Below are positions 1 through 10,585 of a DNA stretch of 64,000 nt, one piece after another. The position numbers and the translations under genes were made by a program. Where the stretch lies: the NCBI RefSeq assembly GCF_026914185.1, contig NC_070560.1, forward strand, positions 4,393,501 to 4,457,500, read 5' to 3'. The stretch's first letter is position 1, and each line of letters opens with the position of its first letter. The notes beneath the pieces are model-generated. The model saw only the letters and a program-made list of their open reading frames with translations, made no database searches and had not been told where the DNA came from. This DNA comes from Puccinia triticina (lineage: Eukaryota; Basidiomycota; Pucciniomycetes; Pucciniales; Pucciniaceae).

Positions 1-2414
1 ATGGTTTGAAAATAGTTTGGAAGAACATAAGGACCGGTAGGACCATCACCTTCCATCATCTTTGTAAGACGGTCAAAAGGCTGAAAAAAAATAACATCAA
101 CAAAACAAACTAAGTAAATTGGATAAGAGTTGAAAAATTTCTCACTTCTAACTCGTCATTTAATTGAGCAATCAGCAGCCACTCCTTTTTAGCAAATTGT
201 ATCTCGTTGAAGTGACCATACTTTTTGCGATGGTCTTTACGGCTTGCTCGGGCAATTTTCTCTTGAAATTTGACATACTCGGCACGGAGCATTTCATCAA
301 TAACCTGCAAAATAATATGTGAATAAAGTATTCAAATCTGTCTGAGTTTTATGACATACATCTCTTGCTTCATATGCACGCCTTCTACTTTCATACTTGA
401 TATTCCAACGAATCCCATAACCAGCAATCAGAGTTTGCAATCCTTTTCCAGCAGCACGTCACTCAAATTCCTGCCTCCATGCGCTAGAGCCAGTTATTTT
501 CAGTATCACAAAATCCAACTAGTATCAAAAATAAAATCAGTACAGTTTTTTTTATACATAAAATTGAAAAGTATTCTCACCGCCTTGGTTAATTCGTTCA
601 ACTCGTTAGATTTGTTTTGATTAGCGGCTGATTTTGTATTTTTATTTCTTGACATATACTTCGGATCGGTCTGTTCTTCTTCCTCTTGCTCATCTGGCTC
701 ATTGTCTTCATCAACCATATCTTCCTCGTATTTGTCAAGCTCCTTTGGTCGTTTTCTCCATCGGATTCGCTGTTGACCACCTTATTCTCATTGTTGGCGT
801 TTTCTTCATCTTCTTCCGCTATTTTCTCCATTATATCGGGAAAGGGAAAAGAACCAAGGAACGCTTTCTTGACTTTTGGTGGAGGTGGAGCTTCAATACC
901 CAACTCCCACAAACCCGCATTGACCACCAACGCCATCTTATGACAAAAGCATTTGATATGCATCGTTGCATAATCCCATTCAAGATCGCTCCCTATGAGG
1001 CGCAATTTACTGTGCATCTTTTCGGCCATGGTATTATTGTTTGATCCTGAATCTGTAGTCTGGCAAAGCATGTAAATTAATGCAAAGAAGATAAATTTGT
1101 TTTTTTTTGCATTTATACGTCAGCAGAAAACTGTTGAAAAGAACTTATTTTATTCTGAAGATTGTGCTTTTTCAAGATGTTGACAATTGGTTCGGCCAAC
1201 AAGCTTCCCTTATGATGCCAGGCAACTAATTTCATACTCAAATGGAGTACTACATAATTCCACTGATTGTCGATAAATGAAACAGAAGCATCAATAAAAC
1301 CATGGCGGTTGCCTTTGGTTGTCCATACATCATGTACCAGATTGAACTTGCTATCTGAAGCCTAGTAATTTATCACAAAAAGATTCAATACACAATCCCA
1401 ACTTGAAAAGGGAAAACTTTGAATAAAATACGCACTTTCAAGCGGTTCAACATAGAATCTTGTAATTCCAAGTATAACTCTCTTGCCGAAGTAGCTGCCC
1501 ACTTGCGCTTGAACAAGATCGCCAATGCTCCACAGTAGTTGAATGCGGCACGGAGATATGGGTCTTCGACACGATTCCAAGGGAGTGCTTGACAAACAAG
1601 CCACATTGTAATGATCTGGTTGAGCGTAACATTATCGAATTTTTCTACTCAAGCAAAATGGTTGGTAATCTTTCCAGTTTTCCTTTCGTTTTTGTGCTGT
1701 ATCCGTAACTCATCCACTGTTGGTGGAAGCTTAGCTCCATCAGCAATTGCTTTATGGCGATTTCGACATCCAACTGGGCACCTTCCTTCTTGAGAAGATC
1801 CGTCACGGTGGGTTTTTAGATTCGACAAGGTACCCTGGGAGACTCGGATAGGCTTCTTACACCACAAGCAGTCATACGTTCGTGGTCCTTCATCGGCGCT
1901 CTGGAAATGATGATAATTAGATATAATTTTGAACCTTTTATGTTAAATAAGGACTTACATCGTTTGGGAGACGGTAAGGAGCACCAAAAAACAGCAGTGG
2001 TTTGTCATAGGTGCTGTCCCTTCCTTTCTTCCGAGCTTTAGAATTTTCGCCATTGGAGTCTTGAGCAAGATCAATCACCGGCTGCTTATTCTTAGACGTT
2101 TCGGCTGTACTTTTCACGGAGGACTGGGATGCTTCCGTATTTTTATTCGTAGTTGTCTTGGCCTTTTTATTTCGAGAAACAGGTGCACTTGGGGAGCCAC
2201 CTTCGGAATCAGATTGAGGATCCTTTTGCTTTTTCGACTGAATATTTGGACCAATTTGGTTGATTGAACAACGTGAATCTGAGGATTGCCGGACCATTCC
2301 AGACCGCTGGACAGGAGTTGTAACTCTTGAGGAACGACGTGTTAACTGCTGGCTTGTATCACTTTGATATCCTCCTTGGTTTGACGTTGGGATTGGAGTT
2401 GTTTGCTTAGACAT
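1..2414 (-). pseudogene. hAT-superfamily transposase, decayed, cut by left window edge
   Basis: The gene reads leftward from an ATG at 2414 and runs past position 1. The N-terminus is Ser/Thr/Lys-rich and low complexity. After a GTAAGT intron (about 1958-1900) comes a BED-type zinc finger at about 1867-1780 with motif CLWCKK and a following Cys/His set. After a second intron the hAT catalytic core follows at about 1360-1140 with FNLVHDVWTTKGNRHGF, then TTDSGSNNNTM and CFCHKMALVVNAGL at about 1071-900. A Glu/Asp-rich stretch and a Lys/Arg-rich exon (310-110) lead to the left edge, where the C-terminal dimerisation region would lie. One in-frame TGA (1649-1651) interrupts the frame just before VEKFDNVTL, in TTGA context as expected for TCGA to TTGA decay. 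Family assignment rests on motif recognition and is strong; activity is unlikely. Confidence 0.85.
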
Positions 2415-3545
2415 TTTTTCAAGAGAATATGGATTTGATTGTTTTGTTAATGATCGAATGTTTCTTTCAGTGTTATAAAGTATTTTTAGAGTACAAGGGA
2501 TGGTATTGGGTAACAAAGTTTTTTATCTGTTGGATGGTTTTTTGGATGTTTGTGCAGGTTCCCATATGAGTGGTAAGTACCAAGTAAGCCAGAATATGCA
2601 TGCTGCATGCATATGAAATCCATTCTACATCGAATTTCAATTGGATCTGGTTACCTTTATGATGTTCAAAATTGCATATGTCACGGTTTACATAAAATCA
2701 TAAGACCAATTTTGGCTGGGAGATGTCAGCCTGCATAAAACTTAAAGTGAAATCTCCCAGCCAAAATTGCTGTTTATGATTTTATGTAAAAAATTCTTTC
2801 CATTAAATTTTTACCAATATAGTTCTTCTCTAGATATTTGCAGAAAAATTGGGCTTTGCCCACAGGTTTGACAGGAGTTCATCCACAAAACCAGATTTCC
2901 ATGAGTTCAACCACTTTATTCATTTATCTGATGAACCATTTTTATTTATCTTGTTTTGGCACAATAATCAGGATTCAGGAAGTTGTGTAAATTTCAAAAG
3001 AAATAATAATATGAAATGAGTCAACAGATTCTGAAATTATGGTTTTATTTACCACACCAAAAAATTAGCCATTTTCTTGCTATAATTTTCAGCCTAAAGA
3101 GCATTAATACAATAGTTTATTGAAGAAACATATGGACTTTTTTTCTGGTTTATATGTCTTCTGTTTCTTGCTGATTTGTGACACCAGTATTGGTGTTACC
3201 CATCATTGTCAAAATTAATTATCAATCTGATCCAATTCAGTACCACCAAGAGTTTGGTTCCACAATTGATTTCCTCCCAAATAAAGCATACATACAAATC
3301 AAAAGATCTTAAAATGAGTTGAATGATATGCAAACAGAAACAAATTTCCCCAACAATATTCCAGCCTTTTCAAATTGAACCCTTTCAGTTTTCACTGAAC
3401 TGGGTCAAAGCAAGTTTTAAGTTGATCCTCTTCAGCCCAAATTTGCAAAATGGATTTATTTTGTGTGTCTTGTGTTAACTTGAAGTTGAACCAATGAGTA
3501 ATTATAGTAAGTGAAATTTTTCATGGAGATATAATGTGAAATTTT
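2415..3545. other. gene-free AT-rich spacer
   Basis: Between the hAT gene and the Tet-like oxygenase I see no coding frame of credible composition. The only structured feature is the hairpin at 2690-2787; the rest is AT-rich with scattered short purine runs. Confidence 0.5.
2690..2787. repeat. 98-bp near-perfect inverted repeat (foldback hairpin)
   Basis: The left arm starts ACATAAAATCATAA (2690) and contains AATTTTGGCTGGGAGAT (from 2708); the right arm contains ATCTCCCAGCCAAAATT (2752-2768) and ends TTATGATTTTATGT (2787). The arms are complementary over their full length apart from a few bases, with a loop of about 27 bp. This is a MITE-like or recently formed foldback structure; no transposase family is assigned. 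Confidence 0.75.
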
Positions 3546-4466
3546 TCATGGAAACATGCTGATGAAGGAAAAAAGAATGAAGTATAACAAAGTAGTAGCT
3601 AACAAAGCAGCTTTTCCTAAACTACGGAACATGTAATAAAAATGATCACCAAAGTAATGACGGAAATCTTTGTAATGGCCTTTGATGTTCTTTTTACAAG
3701 CGTTTAGAAGTTGAAAGTTAATTTGGAGTGACATTCCAAGGCGGGTGAAGACAGAACTAGGGGAAGGCTTTAAGGTACAATGTTTATATCGGTTGGCCTT
3801 CCATATCATTTTAACTATACCATTCTGATAATCAAAATTGAGACCAATTTTGTAATCGGGAAAGACAAAAGGGCCAGAAGTAACATCATACTGAGAATTG
3901 GGAGGAGCTAAAGCACCAGTAGCAGAGAAAGTAGGAAGAAATAAGGCAAAGGCGTATTCAGAGACATCTTTTTTATCGGTATGGGGAGCATTGAAAAAAC
4001 CATTTGTAGTGAAAGTAATATGGGGGGAACAATCAGAATCCTTGGGTGTTTCACCGAAAGAAAGGGAGTCAAAAGAAGGAAGGTTGTATTTTTTCATGAT
4101 ATCTTGATTTGATGCAAAAGGAACCAAACCAAGCTGTTTAAAATAGTCTCCAATAATCTTTCCAGCACGGGAGGACTGTTCAAAATGAGCATTATAAGCT
4201 TTTGCTTTGGCAGGAGTAAATTTTTTGATATATCTGCCGATGATTTGCATGAAGTCATATGATTTCCTCCAGCCAATGGCCCACATGAGGCCACCCCAGA
4301 ATTGTTTAGAAGAAGAAACCTTGTTTATAAACTTTTTTGAGTTGTGTAGAAAAGTGGAAAGGAAGTTTAAGTTGTCGATTTCTTCAGGGGTTAACTCATT
4401 CCAAGGCGTGAATTCAATTATAGCAATAAGTGAAGTTTTATCTAAGGGGTCCCGTATCACCGATCA
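3546..4466 (-). pseudogene. Tet/JBP-like 2OG-Fe(II) oxygenase, 5'-truncated
   Basis: An open frame of about 300 residues has the order typical of rust Tet-like oxygenases: an N-terminal WGGLMWAIGWRKSYDFMQ block, then SPHITFTTNGFFNAPHTD, then YDVTSGPFVFPDYKIGLNF, and a C-terminal KHCT...FTRLGMSLQINF block. The iron-binding HxD (PHTD), the distal His (KHC) and the 2-oxoglutarate-binding Arg (TRLG) are all present, so the catalytic core looks intact. Upstream the frame continues (SHHTAKNVRDSFFLL) but a TGA at 4464-4466 blocks it, and there is no convincing ATG before residue 59, so the N-terminus is lost or spliced from elsewhere. Such genes are expanded in rusts and are linked in the literature to KDZ-type transposons; members would oxidise methylcytosine or a related base. 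The last 20 residues are hydrophobic and may be read-through. Confidence 0.75.
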
Positions 4467-4499
4467 GCCAGATCTTAAGAGAAAGAAGGAATCCCTGAC

Positions 4500-5397
4500 G
4501 TTTTTGGCGGTGTGGTGAGACCAATCAACTCTCAACAACGTCAAAATGGTACAATTTTATATAATAAAGCACATTATAAATTACATAATAAATAACTTTA
4601 GTACAAACTCTTTACAATAAATCTTTTTACTCAGATTTCACATCTTTTTTATCACCCAGAAAACCTGTGATACTCCACTCAGCAGGAATCAATCACGCCA
4701 CAAATTAGCACAGTTAATCATTATTTTCACACAAAGATTCATGCTCATACTAGGCGCACAGCCACTTCAGGCTGTTTTGTTTTCACACATATTTCCCCTC
4801 AAAGATTTGCATTCACATGTTGGTAAATCTCATCTTAGACGTGATCATCTTTCCCAAAGTAGTCATTTTATTTCACAGTATATTAATTTCATTTCACACT
4901 ACATTAATTTCTTTTCACACTATATTATTTTCTTTTTCACACACTGATTTTTTATTTCACACTACATACCTTATTGTACATCACCAAAACCACTCTCAGA
5001 CGAGTTTTCATCTATAAAAGGAGGCCTTCCTTGCCCCTTCCTGTTTCCTTTTTCCCCATGCTTGCACTAGATAGTAATATTAAGAGATTACTTCTGCATT
5101 CATCACTTTATTATAATTAGATCATCATAGTTAAGAGTTAGATCATAAATTTAGAAATTGATAATTATAACTTGCCCTTGATAACAAACCCAATCACGTC
5201 ATTTATAACATCTCTTTATGCGCACAAAACCTGGTTCTTAGGTTCTGAAAAAGCTAGATAATAGAATACTTCAGCAGATTGCGCCACACTATAAATTTTA
5301 GTGTACATTCTCCCAGAGCTTATTCAAGGAAGGCAGCCCTTCAAGCACCTGTAGCCTAAACTTACCTAGTTTTTGCTATTTCCCTTCCAAGCTCAGA
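4500..5397. other. gene-free region with TATA box, possible solo LTR
   Basis: No credible coding frame. A strong TATA element (TATAAAAGGAGG, 5013) follows AT-rich minisatellite DNA and is followed by a pyrimidine-rich leader, an arrangement typical of an LTR promoter. I could not define matching ends or a target duplication, so the LTR reading is a guess. Confidence 0.3.
4868..4965. repeat. degenerate minisatellite of a TTTCACACTACATTAA-like unit
   Basis: About five diverged copies of a roughly 20-bp unit containing TTTCACA(C/G)TA(C/T)ATTA follow each other directly. They create spurious His/Phe/Ile-rich frames. Confidence 0.65.
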
Positions 5398-5694
5398 TCA
5401 CGCCCTGCGTAGAAGTTCCACAGCGGCCGCTGCGATCTCTTCGTTGGTAGGTGGACGAGTTGGATCATTTTTTTTGTCCAGTGGGATCAAAGGATAAAGA
5501 TTGAGAAGCCGGAACTTGACACGCTGCCATCGAAATGCATTGTGGAGTCGTTTGGGTGTATCAATGCCTATAGCTTTTTGTTGGAAAGCCGCATGCTCCT
5601 CAGCTTTTTTCTTCGCTTTGTTCCGATTCTTTGACAGTCGCTTTGAAGCATTATGGTTCCTGTGTGATATGCCGGTCACCAGTAGGATTTTCAA
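5398..5694 (-). CDS. hypothetical basic protein fragment
   Basis: A 98-residue frame with Lys/Arg/Ala-rich N-terminal half (KNRNKAKKKAEEHAAFQQ) and a more protein-like C-terminus (FRWQRVKFRLLNLYPLIPL, PPTNEEIAAAAVELL). The composition is better than that of neighbouring frames, which is the only reason to list it. I recognise no family; it may be an exon of a decayed element gene. No supporting splice sites or promoter were found. Confidence 0.25.
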   Translation of the reverse strand: MKILLVTGISHRNHNASKRLSKNRNKAKKKAEEHAAFQQKAIGIDTPKRLHNAFRWQRVKFRLLNLYPLIPLDKKNDPTRPPTNEEIAAAAVELLRRA

Positions 5695-6004
5695 CCACCG
5701 ACATCCAACATACCACCCAGTAGAATAATGGTATCAAAAAAGATTGGCAGAGAATGGATCAAAGTAGAAGAAGAAAACGGGAGGAGGTAAGTCAGCAACT
5801 TGTTGATGTAAGTAAGGAAAAGTACATCATACCGCTTGTTGTGGGCCCTTGTCATCCTGGTCTTGGTGCCTTTTTTGCTTCTAAGATTCAGTAGATGAGG
5901 TGAATTGCAAGAAGGGAATAGCTAGCCATTAGCAGTGTATCATAAGAAAAGAATTTGAGTTTAGCAGTTTGCAAGTTTGTCAATGAACTTACAGTTACCT
6001 TAGC

Positions 6005-6140
6005 TGGTCGAGCGAACGGACGTGAGCAGGCAGACTTGAGAGATCGGAGGTGAGCTAGCAGATTTGAGCAAGCGGAGGTGAGCGAGGAGATGTGAGCAAG
6101 CAGAGGTAAACGAGGAGATGTGAGCGAGCGGAGTTGAACA
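6005..6140. repeat. GAGCGAGCGGAGGTGAGCGA-type minisatellite
   Basis: About five degenerate units of roughly 26 bp, built from GTGAGC(A/G)AGC(A/G)GA(G/T) alternating with GAGGAGATGT, are arranged head to tail. Confidence 0.7.
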
Positions 6141-6453
6141 ATTGGGTTTTCTGTTAGCGGGTCTGCTGCATCGCTAACAGTGGTAATAGCATGATAACTT
6201 ACTTGATACTTGGGCCAGGTTTTTAACCTTGATTTGGCCTAGCTTAGATGATGCGATAGGAGAGCGTCGCCGATATTGTCTGGTCATTTGAAGTCAGTGA
6301 TCAGTCCACTTGGAATTTGAGTTGTCTATCTGCTTACCGTTGTTTGAAGTCTTTCGATTTGATGCTGCTGCTGCTTCTCGGGTCTTGCTCTTGAATCTCT
6401 TGCCTGCAAGATTGGTGTCAAGCGAGTTGTTAGCTCTACTTGACAGCTTACAA

Positions 6454-6540
6454 AGGTGAGCGAGAGGGGTGAGAGAACAAGGTGAGCGAAGGGGTGAGAG
6501 AACGAGGTGAGCGAAGGGATGAGAGAACGAGGTGAGCAAA
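6454..6540. repeat. 28-bp tandem repeat
   Basis: Three to four near-identical units of AGGTGAGCGAAGGG(A/G)TGAGAG followed by AACG lie head to tail. They share the GGTGAGCGA word with the 6.0-kb minisatellite and so probably have a common origin. Confidence 0.8.
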
Positions 6541-7434
6541 CCTGGCTTTGCGCACTTATTTTTTCACTCCATTCGTGTGTCAGCCTCAGGGGCCTCCCCT
6601 GGTTTGTTCTTGTTACACGGGAGGTCGGTGGAGTCCATCAAACTGTCCAGCCCCTCCCTGTACACGCCAAGCCACAAGCACGTAGTGCGGCCATGTACAT
6701 GTAGCGACGGCGGAGATAGCGGCGTACAGGGCTTTACAGGGACCTGGGGAGGTTGCCTGCATCCCCTCAGAACTCTCGGGGTCTGAGACTCCTCGAGCCC
6801 GCTCTTTCCTCTCCGAGCCTCCCATTCCCGAGTCCCTTCTAGTCTACCCCTCTTGGATCAAAGCCTTTTCGCGACTGCCCACCCGCCCTACACAAGTCTA
6901 AACGAGGACTAGGCACTCACGCTCACGCGTGGGGTCTAGCGCCTTTGCCCTCACCCTCCGGGGACTTTCTGCTCCGGGAGGATCCGGTCCACTGCCTTCT
7001 CCTCCCTCAGGAACTTCTCCCTGTCGATTCCCCACTCCCAGGGGACTTTAAAAAAGAGAAGAACCACAAGAGCGCAGCACAAAGGATCGGGGACCAATCC
7101 TCCCCCGAACCACACACAAGAGTCTGGTGAAGTTACTCCCTGACTTCCAGGACTCTCAATAGTGAGCAGATGACTAAGAGAGAGCATCGCGGTGCCCTCC
7201 GCAGCGTCAACCAAGGTGTGGTGGTGCATTGAGCCACGCGCAACCCGCAAGGGACCGCATGCTGGAAACCCCCTGCCAGACCTCCCCGCAGCGGCTAAGT
7301 GGGAATGGAATATTATGTATCTACACATGTACAAACGTACATACCCAATTTGAGCCACAGAACACAACTACTGATATGAATCATGTAGACGATTGGTTCG
7401 TAATTGAGTGACTGGAGTGATAAGCAAGTTGACA

Positions 7435-7500
7435 TAGCATAGCAGTCAGGACGGGTGATTCTGACATGATAACCTTTTGAAGACACGCGGGTTCGATTCC
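7435..7500 (+). other. tRNA-like A and B boxes, possible SINE head
   Basis: TAGCATAGCAGTCAGG (7435-7450) resembles a pol III A box and GGTTCGATTCC (7490-7500) is a perfect B-box consensus at a tRNA-like spacing. Flanking GTGAT and ATCAC segments could form a weak acceptor stem, but the T-stem and anticodon stem do not pair properly, so this is not a functional tRNA. A tRNA-derived SINE or tRNA pseudogene is the best reading. Confidence 0.35.
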
Positions 7501-7636
7501 GATTCTTAATCACCCGCATGTGCCCGCTGCGGAGATCACAGCACCTGATACATTGTGCGCTGAATCCGAGGTAGCGGTTCTTAGATTGGTAAGTTAGAGC
7601 AACTACAATAGTCAGTGTGGCGTAGTTCAGTCTGCA

Positions 7637-7700
7637 GTGTAGCGGGGTAAAGTATGCAAGTGTAGCAGAGTAAAGTATGCAAGTGTAGCGTAGTGTAGCA
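7637..7700. repeat. 22-23-bp tandem repeat
   Basis: Two full and one partial copies of a GTGTAGC(A/G)G(A/G)GTAAAGTATG unit. The GTGTAGCGG word recurs at 7934-7942 next to a TAGCGGCCGCTA palindrome. Confidence 0.7.
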
Positions 7701-7989
7701 GGAAAAAAACTGAGCTGAAATGGAAAGAAAATTTGGATAGCGAAAAAATTCTACGCTAAGGAACAGTTTAACGCCTTGTAGTTGACGCTAAAACTACCAT
7801 GAATCTCAAGGCAGAAAAAACCACTGAACTCTCCAGTAATTTAGATTATTTCAGCTTCAACTGAAACTCCCAAATATCTCTGGAAATTACCTGATACTAC
7901 ACTATCAGATAGCGGCCGCTACCGCTAGTTTAGTGTAGCGGCCCACCGTTGGTGCGGGTGTCCGGTTTTGCCAAAGAAAGGTGTGGGTA

Positions 7990-8620
7990 CAGTGCCCCCC
8001 ACGACTTCTCAACTACCCCTACAGGGGGGTTCCAAATTTTGGAGATTTTTTTTCCAAAAACTCTTTTAAAAGTGGGCTGATGCTGGGCTCTTTTTGGCCC
8101 ATTTTTTGATGCAAATGTCACATTTCACCAACCAGACCTGGTAACATGCATGATAATAGTCCAAAGTCATTGAAATTTCACTGGACCCGCTGCCAAGAGA
8201 GCAATGAAGAAATATTCTTCACATTGCCACATTCCAAAGAGTGTACTGATGGATATGGCAATCAACAATAACTAAGGAGGTACATGTTTACATAAATACC
8301 TACACCTGTAGTATGTATGTACATAGATAATTTAGTCTCTAAATACATAATAAATATTCTATAAGTCCATAGTACATGTCTGTAACCACATACTATGGTC
8401 TTAAAACCAGCTGTTCCAAATTTTGCATCTGAAAAAAATGAAACTTTTTTTTGAGGCATTGCACAGACTTCAAAGTTATATTTTTGAGCTCTCCTACGTC
8501 TTTAGGGCTCAAAAATGTATAGTTTACATTTGATACATGTCTGGTGACTTTGAACACATTGTTCAAAGTTCAATTTTTTTTTGCAGGTGTGGGGTAGTTG
8601 AGAAGTCGTGGGGGGCACTG
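7990..8620. mobile_element. Tc1/mariner-type MITE, 631 bp, 30-bp perfect TIRs
   Basis: Left end CAGTGCCCCCCACGACTTCT (7990 onward) is matched perfectly for 30 bp by the reverse complement of the right end (8591-8620), and a TA dinucleotide flanks each end (7988-7989, 8621-8622). CAGTG termini with a TA duplication are typical of Tc1/mariner. There is no transposase frame inside, so the element is non-autonomous. The perfect TIRs indicate recent movement. Confidence 0.9.
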
Positions 8621-8789
8621 TACCAGTACAAAAACGGGTACCCAGGTGCGGCAGGGCCATCTCTATCTGCATCCCCGTGCGCCCCCAGGGAGTGTTGCTT
8701 TTTTTTGCAATGTCCACCGTCATGTTTGGCCAAACATCAGGGAGGAAATTTGCAAGGTGCCAATGTACCCAGACTTGCCAAGCCCTGCT

Positions 8790-9394
8790 TGCTATCATCA
8801 AGCTGGGAAATCCCCCACCCTCAATGGTACAACACATACTGGTCATTGAGCCTGGCTTTCCCAGCCCCAATGACCAGTATGTGCTGCCTACAGAGCTCAG
8901 AAAACCCAAGATCAATGACCAGTAAGCTATAGTCATTGATCTAGGCCTCCTCAAACTTGATGGCCAGCACAAACTGGTAATTGAGTGGGGAGAGGCCGCG
9001 CTTGATGTCCATAATGCCCCAGTCATCAATCTTCAGTGTCTCTGAACTCAAATACAATGGCCAACACCTGTTCATCAAGCCAGGGAAGCCCTAGCCCAAT
9101 GACAAGCACATTCTGGTCATTGAGCCAACCTTTCAGAGCATGGTAAGCATATATACTGGCCACCTAGCTTGAAAAAGCACAGCTGGATGGACGGTATGTA
9201 CTGTTCATCAAGCCGGGACTCTTCCAGCACAATGTACAGGACATACCCCTCCATCAAAAATTGAAAGGCAAGGCTGAATGACTCCCATTTAGTGCTGGTC
9301 ATTTAGGCGGGTTATTCCCAGACCAGTGACCTGTCATCAATTGGAGGGTCTCTCTACTCAATGGCTGGTAGACACCAATCACCTAGCGGAGAAC
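8790..9394. repeat. palindromic satellite array, left block
   Basis: Diverged units of about 50-60 bp contain both CCACTCAATGGC and its near reverse complement CATTGAGTGG, so each unit can fold. Frequent words are ACTGGTCATTGAG and CAATGACCAGTA. The array continues at 10,133 beyond an inserted element. Confidence 0.75.
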
Positions 9395-9402
9395 CCCTCC
9401 AC

Positions 9403-10124
9403 TAGAGATGGGCAAAAAGAACCCGTTGCGGGTACCCGCTATCCGCTGGCGGGTGCGGGTGCGGGTGCGGATGTCTGGGATTCCGGGAAATAGCCGGCGG
9501 GTACCCAGGTAGCCTTTGCCACACCGGTGCACATGTGTATGTATGTCAGGGCGCCGCGGCCGCGCAAACCAGATCTCACTTGTTTCAGCTGCGGCTGCGC
9601 AAGGATCTCCGACCTGGGTTCCGCTGTGTGTTTGATTGCCATGTCCCCTGTGCTGCCCCACCAACTCACACAGAATGGCCCGACCAAGTAAGAGACTCCG
9701 AACGAGGTCAACACAAGAAGAAAAAACCAATAACAACCAACAGGAAGATCGCGCAGAAGATCACGAGGAAGATTGCAAGGAAGAAGGCAACTCTTCCGGA
9801 ATTCAATTGACCAATGAGCAGCGTCTAGGTACGTCCCACCAATCATTTTTCACTTTTTCAGCAGCTCACCAACCAACCTTGAAGCTAGATCACGCAGTGA
9901 AACTCTCTCGTAATCAGGTCCACAAAGAGGTTATCTGAAGAAATGAAAACATAAGTCTGTGATTTGCAAGCGTTTTTTGGTTGCGGGTACCTGCGGGTAC
10001 CGCCAATACCTGCTCTGGCCCCCCCAGCGGGTGCGGGTGCGGGTGCGGGTGTCGGACTTGGGCTGAAAACAGCCGCGGGTACCCGAACACAAGCAGGTAC
10101 CCGGGTCCTTTTTGCCCATCTCTA
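9403..10124. mobile_element. hAT deletion derivative, 722 bp
   Basis: The ends are TAGAGATGGGCAAAAAG (9403) and CTTTTTGCCCATCTCTA (10124), inverted, and the 8-bp sequence CCCTCCAC occurs immediately outside both ends (9395-9402 and 10125-10132). Eight-base duplications and (C/T)AGAGATGGGCAA-type termini are typical of hAT. Inside, three GGGTGC hexamers occur near each end in the same orientation. The element splits a satellite array, so the empty site is easily predicted. Confidence 0.9.
9675..9828 (+). pseudogene. remnant first exon of hAT transposase
   Basis: An ATG-started frame (MARPSKRLRTRSTQEEKTNN, then an Asp/Glu-rich stretch) ends at a good donor (CTAG/GTACGT, 9829). Basic then acidic low-complexity N-termini are common in rust hAT transposases. 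No catalytic exon remains in the element, so this is a leftover of internal deletion. Confidence 0.45.
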
Positions 10125-10132
10125 CCCTCCAC

Positions 10133-10460
10133 TCAATGTCCGGTACACACCAGTCATTTAGTGGAGAATCCCTCCACTCAATGGCATTCACCACCGGTCA
10201 TCAAGTGGAGGATGTCTTCACTTGATAGCTGGTAATGTGCATATGTGAATTGAGTGGAAACACCCTCCACTCAATGGTTCTCCAACAGTCATAAAGTGGA
10301 GGGTATCTCCACTCAATGGCTGTACACCCCAATCATTGAGTGGAGGGTGTCTCAAATTGATGGCTGATACACACCAGTAAGTGTAGAATCCAAGAGTTTA
10401 CCAAGCATCAAGTGGAGGTACCCTCCACTGAATTGCCAGTATGTACACCATGGAGTGGAT
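10133..10460. repeat. palindromic satellite array, right block
   Basis: Continuation of the 8.8-9.4 kb array with cleaner units: CCCTCCACTCAATGGC and CATTGAGTGGAGGGT alternate every 25-30 bp. Confidence 0.8.
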
Positions 10461-10565
10461 CTATGATCAGCCTTAATTGAACACAAGTTCAAAATATTTG
10501 AAGCCTGCATCACCCATGCTCACACAGTTGACATCAATGAGCTTTCCCAAAAAAACATACGGCTT

Positions 10566-10585
10566 GGCACTCTCTAGAGAGTGCC
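10566..10585. repeat. perfect 20-bp palindrome GGCACTCTCTAGAGAGTGCC
   Basis: A perfect palindrome of the GGCACTC...GAGTGCC type that recurs in variant form at 30,892 and 54,288. At 54,288 it lies at the apparent end of a large DNA element, so this copy may mark the end of a related decayed element. Confidence 0.6.

Larger units (their letters stand above)
5700..7400. other. gene-free region with two purine-rich minisatellites
   Basis: Apart from the two minisatellites listed separately, I see no credible gene. The 6.55-7.3 kb part is GC-richer than its surroundings and open in several frames on both strands, none with a family signature or consistent splice sites. Confidence 0.4.

Noticed and set aside
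6951..7367. 138-residue minus frame
   Set aside because: GC-rich stretch open in several frames; no family signature, and the opposite strand is equally open.
7435..7500. Functional tRNA gene
   Set aside because: A and B boxes look good but T and anticodon stems do not pair; kept only as a tRNA-like element.
9449..10050. Telomere-like repeat
   Set aside because: GGGTGC hexamers occur in short runs within a hAT element and do not match the fungal TTAGGG telomere.
8790..10460. CRISPR array (regular repeats with spacers)
   Set aside because: Units are diverged, internally palindromic, not separated by unique spacers, and the genome is eukaryotic.
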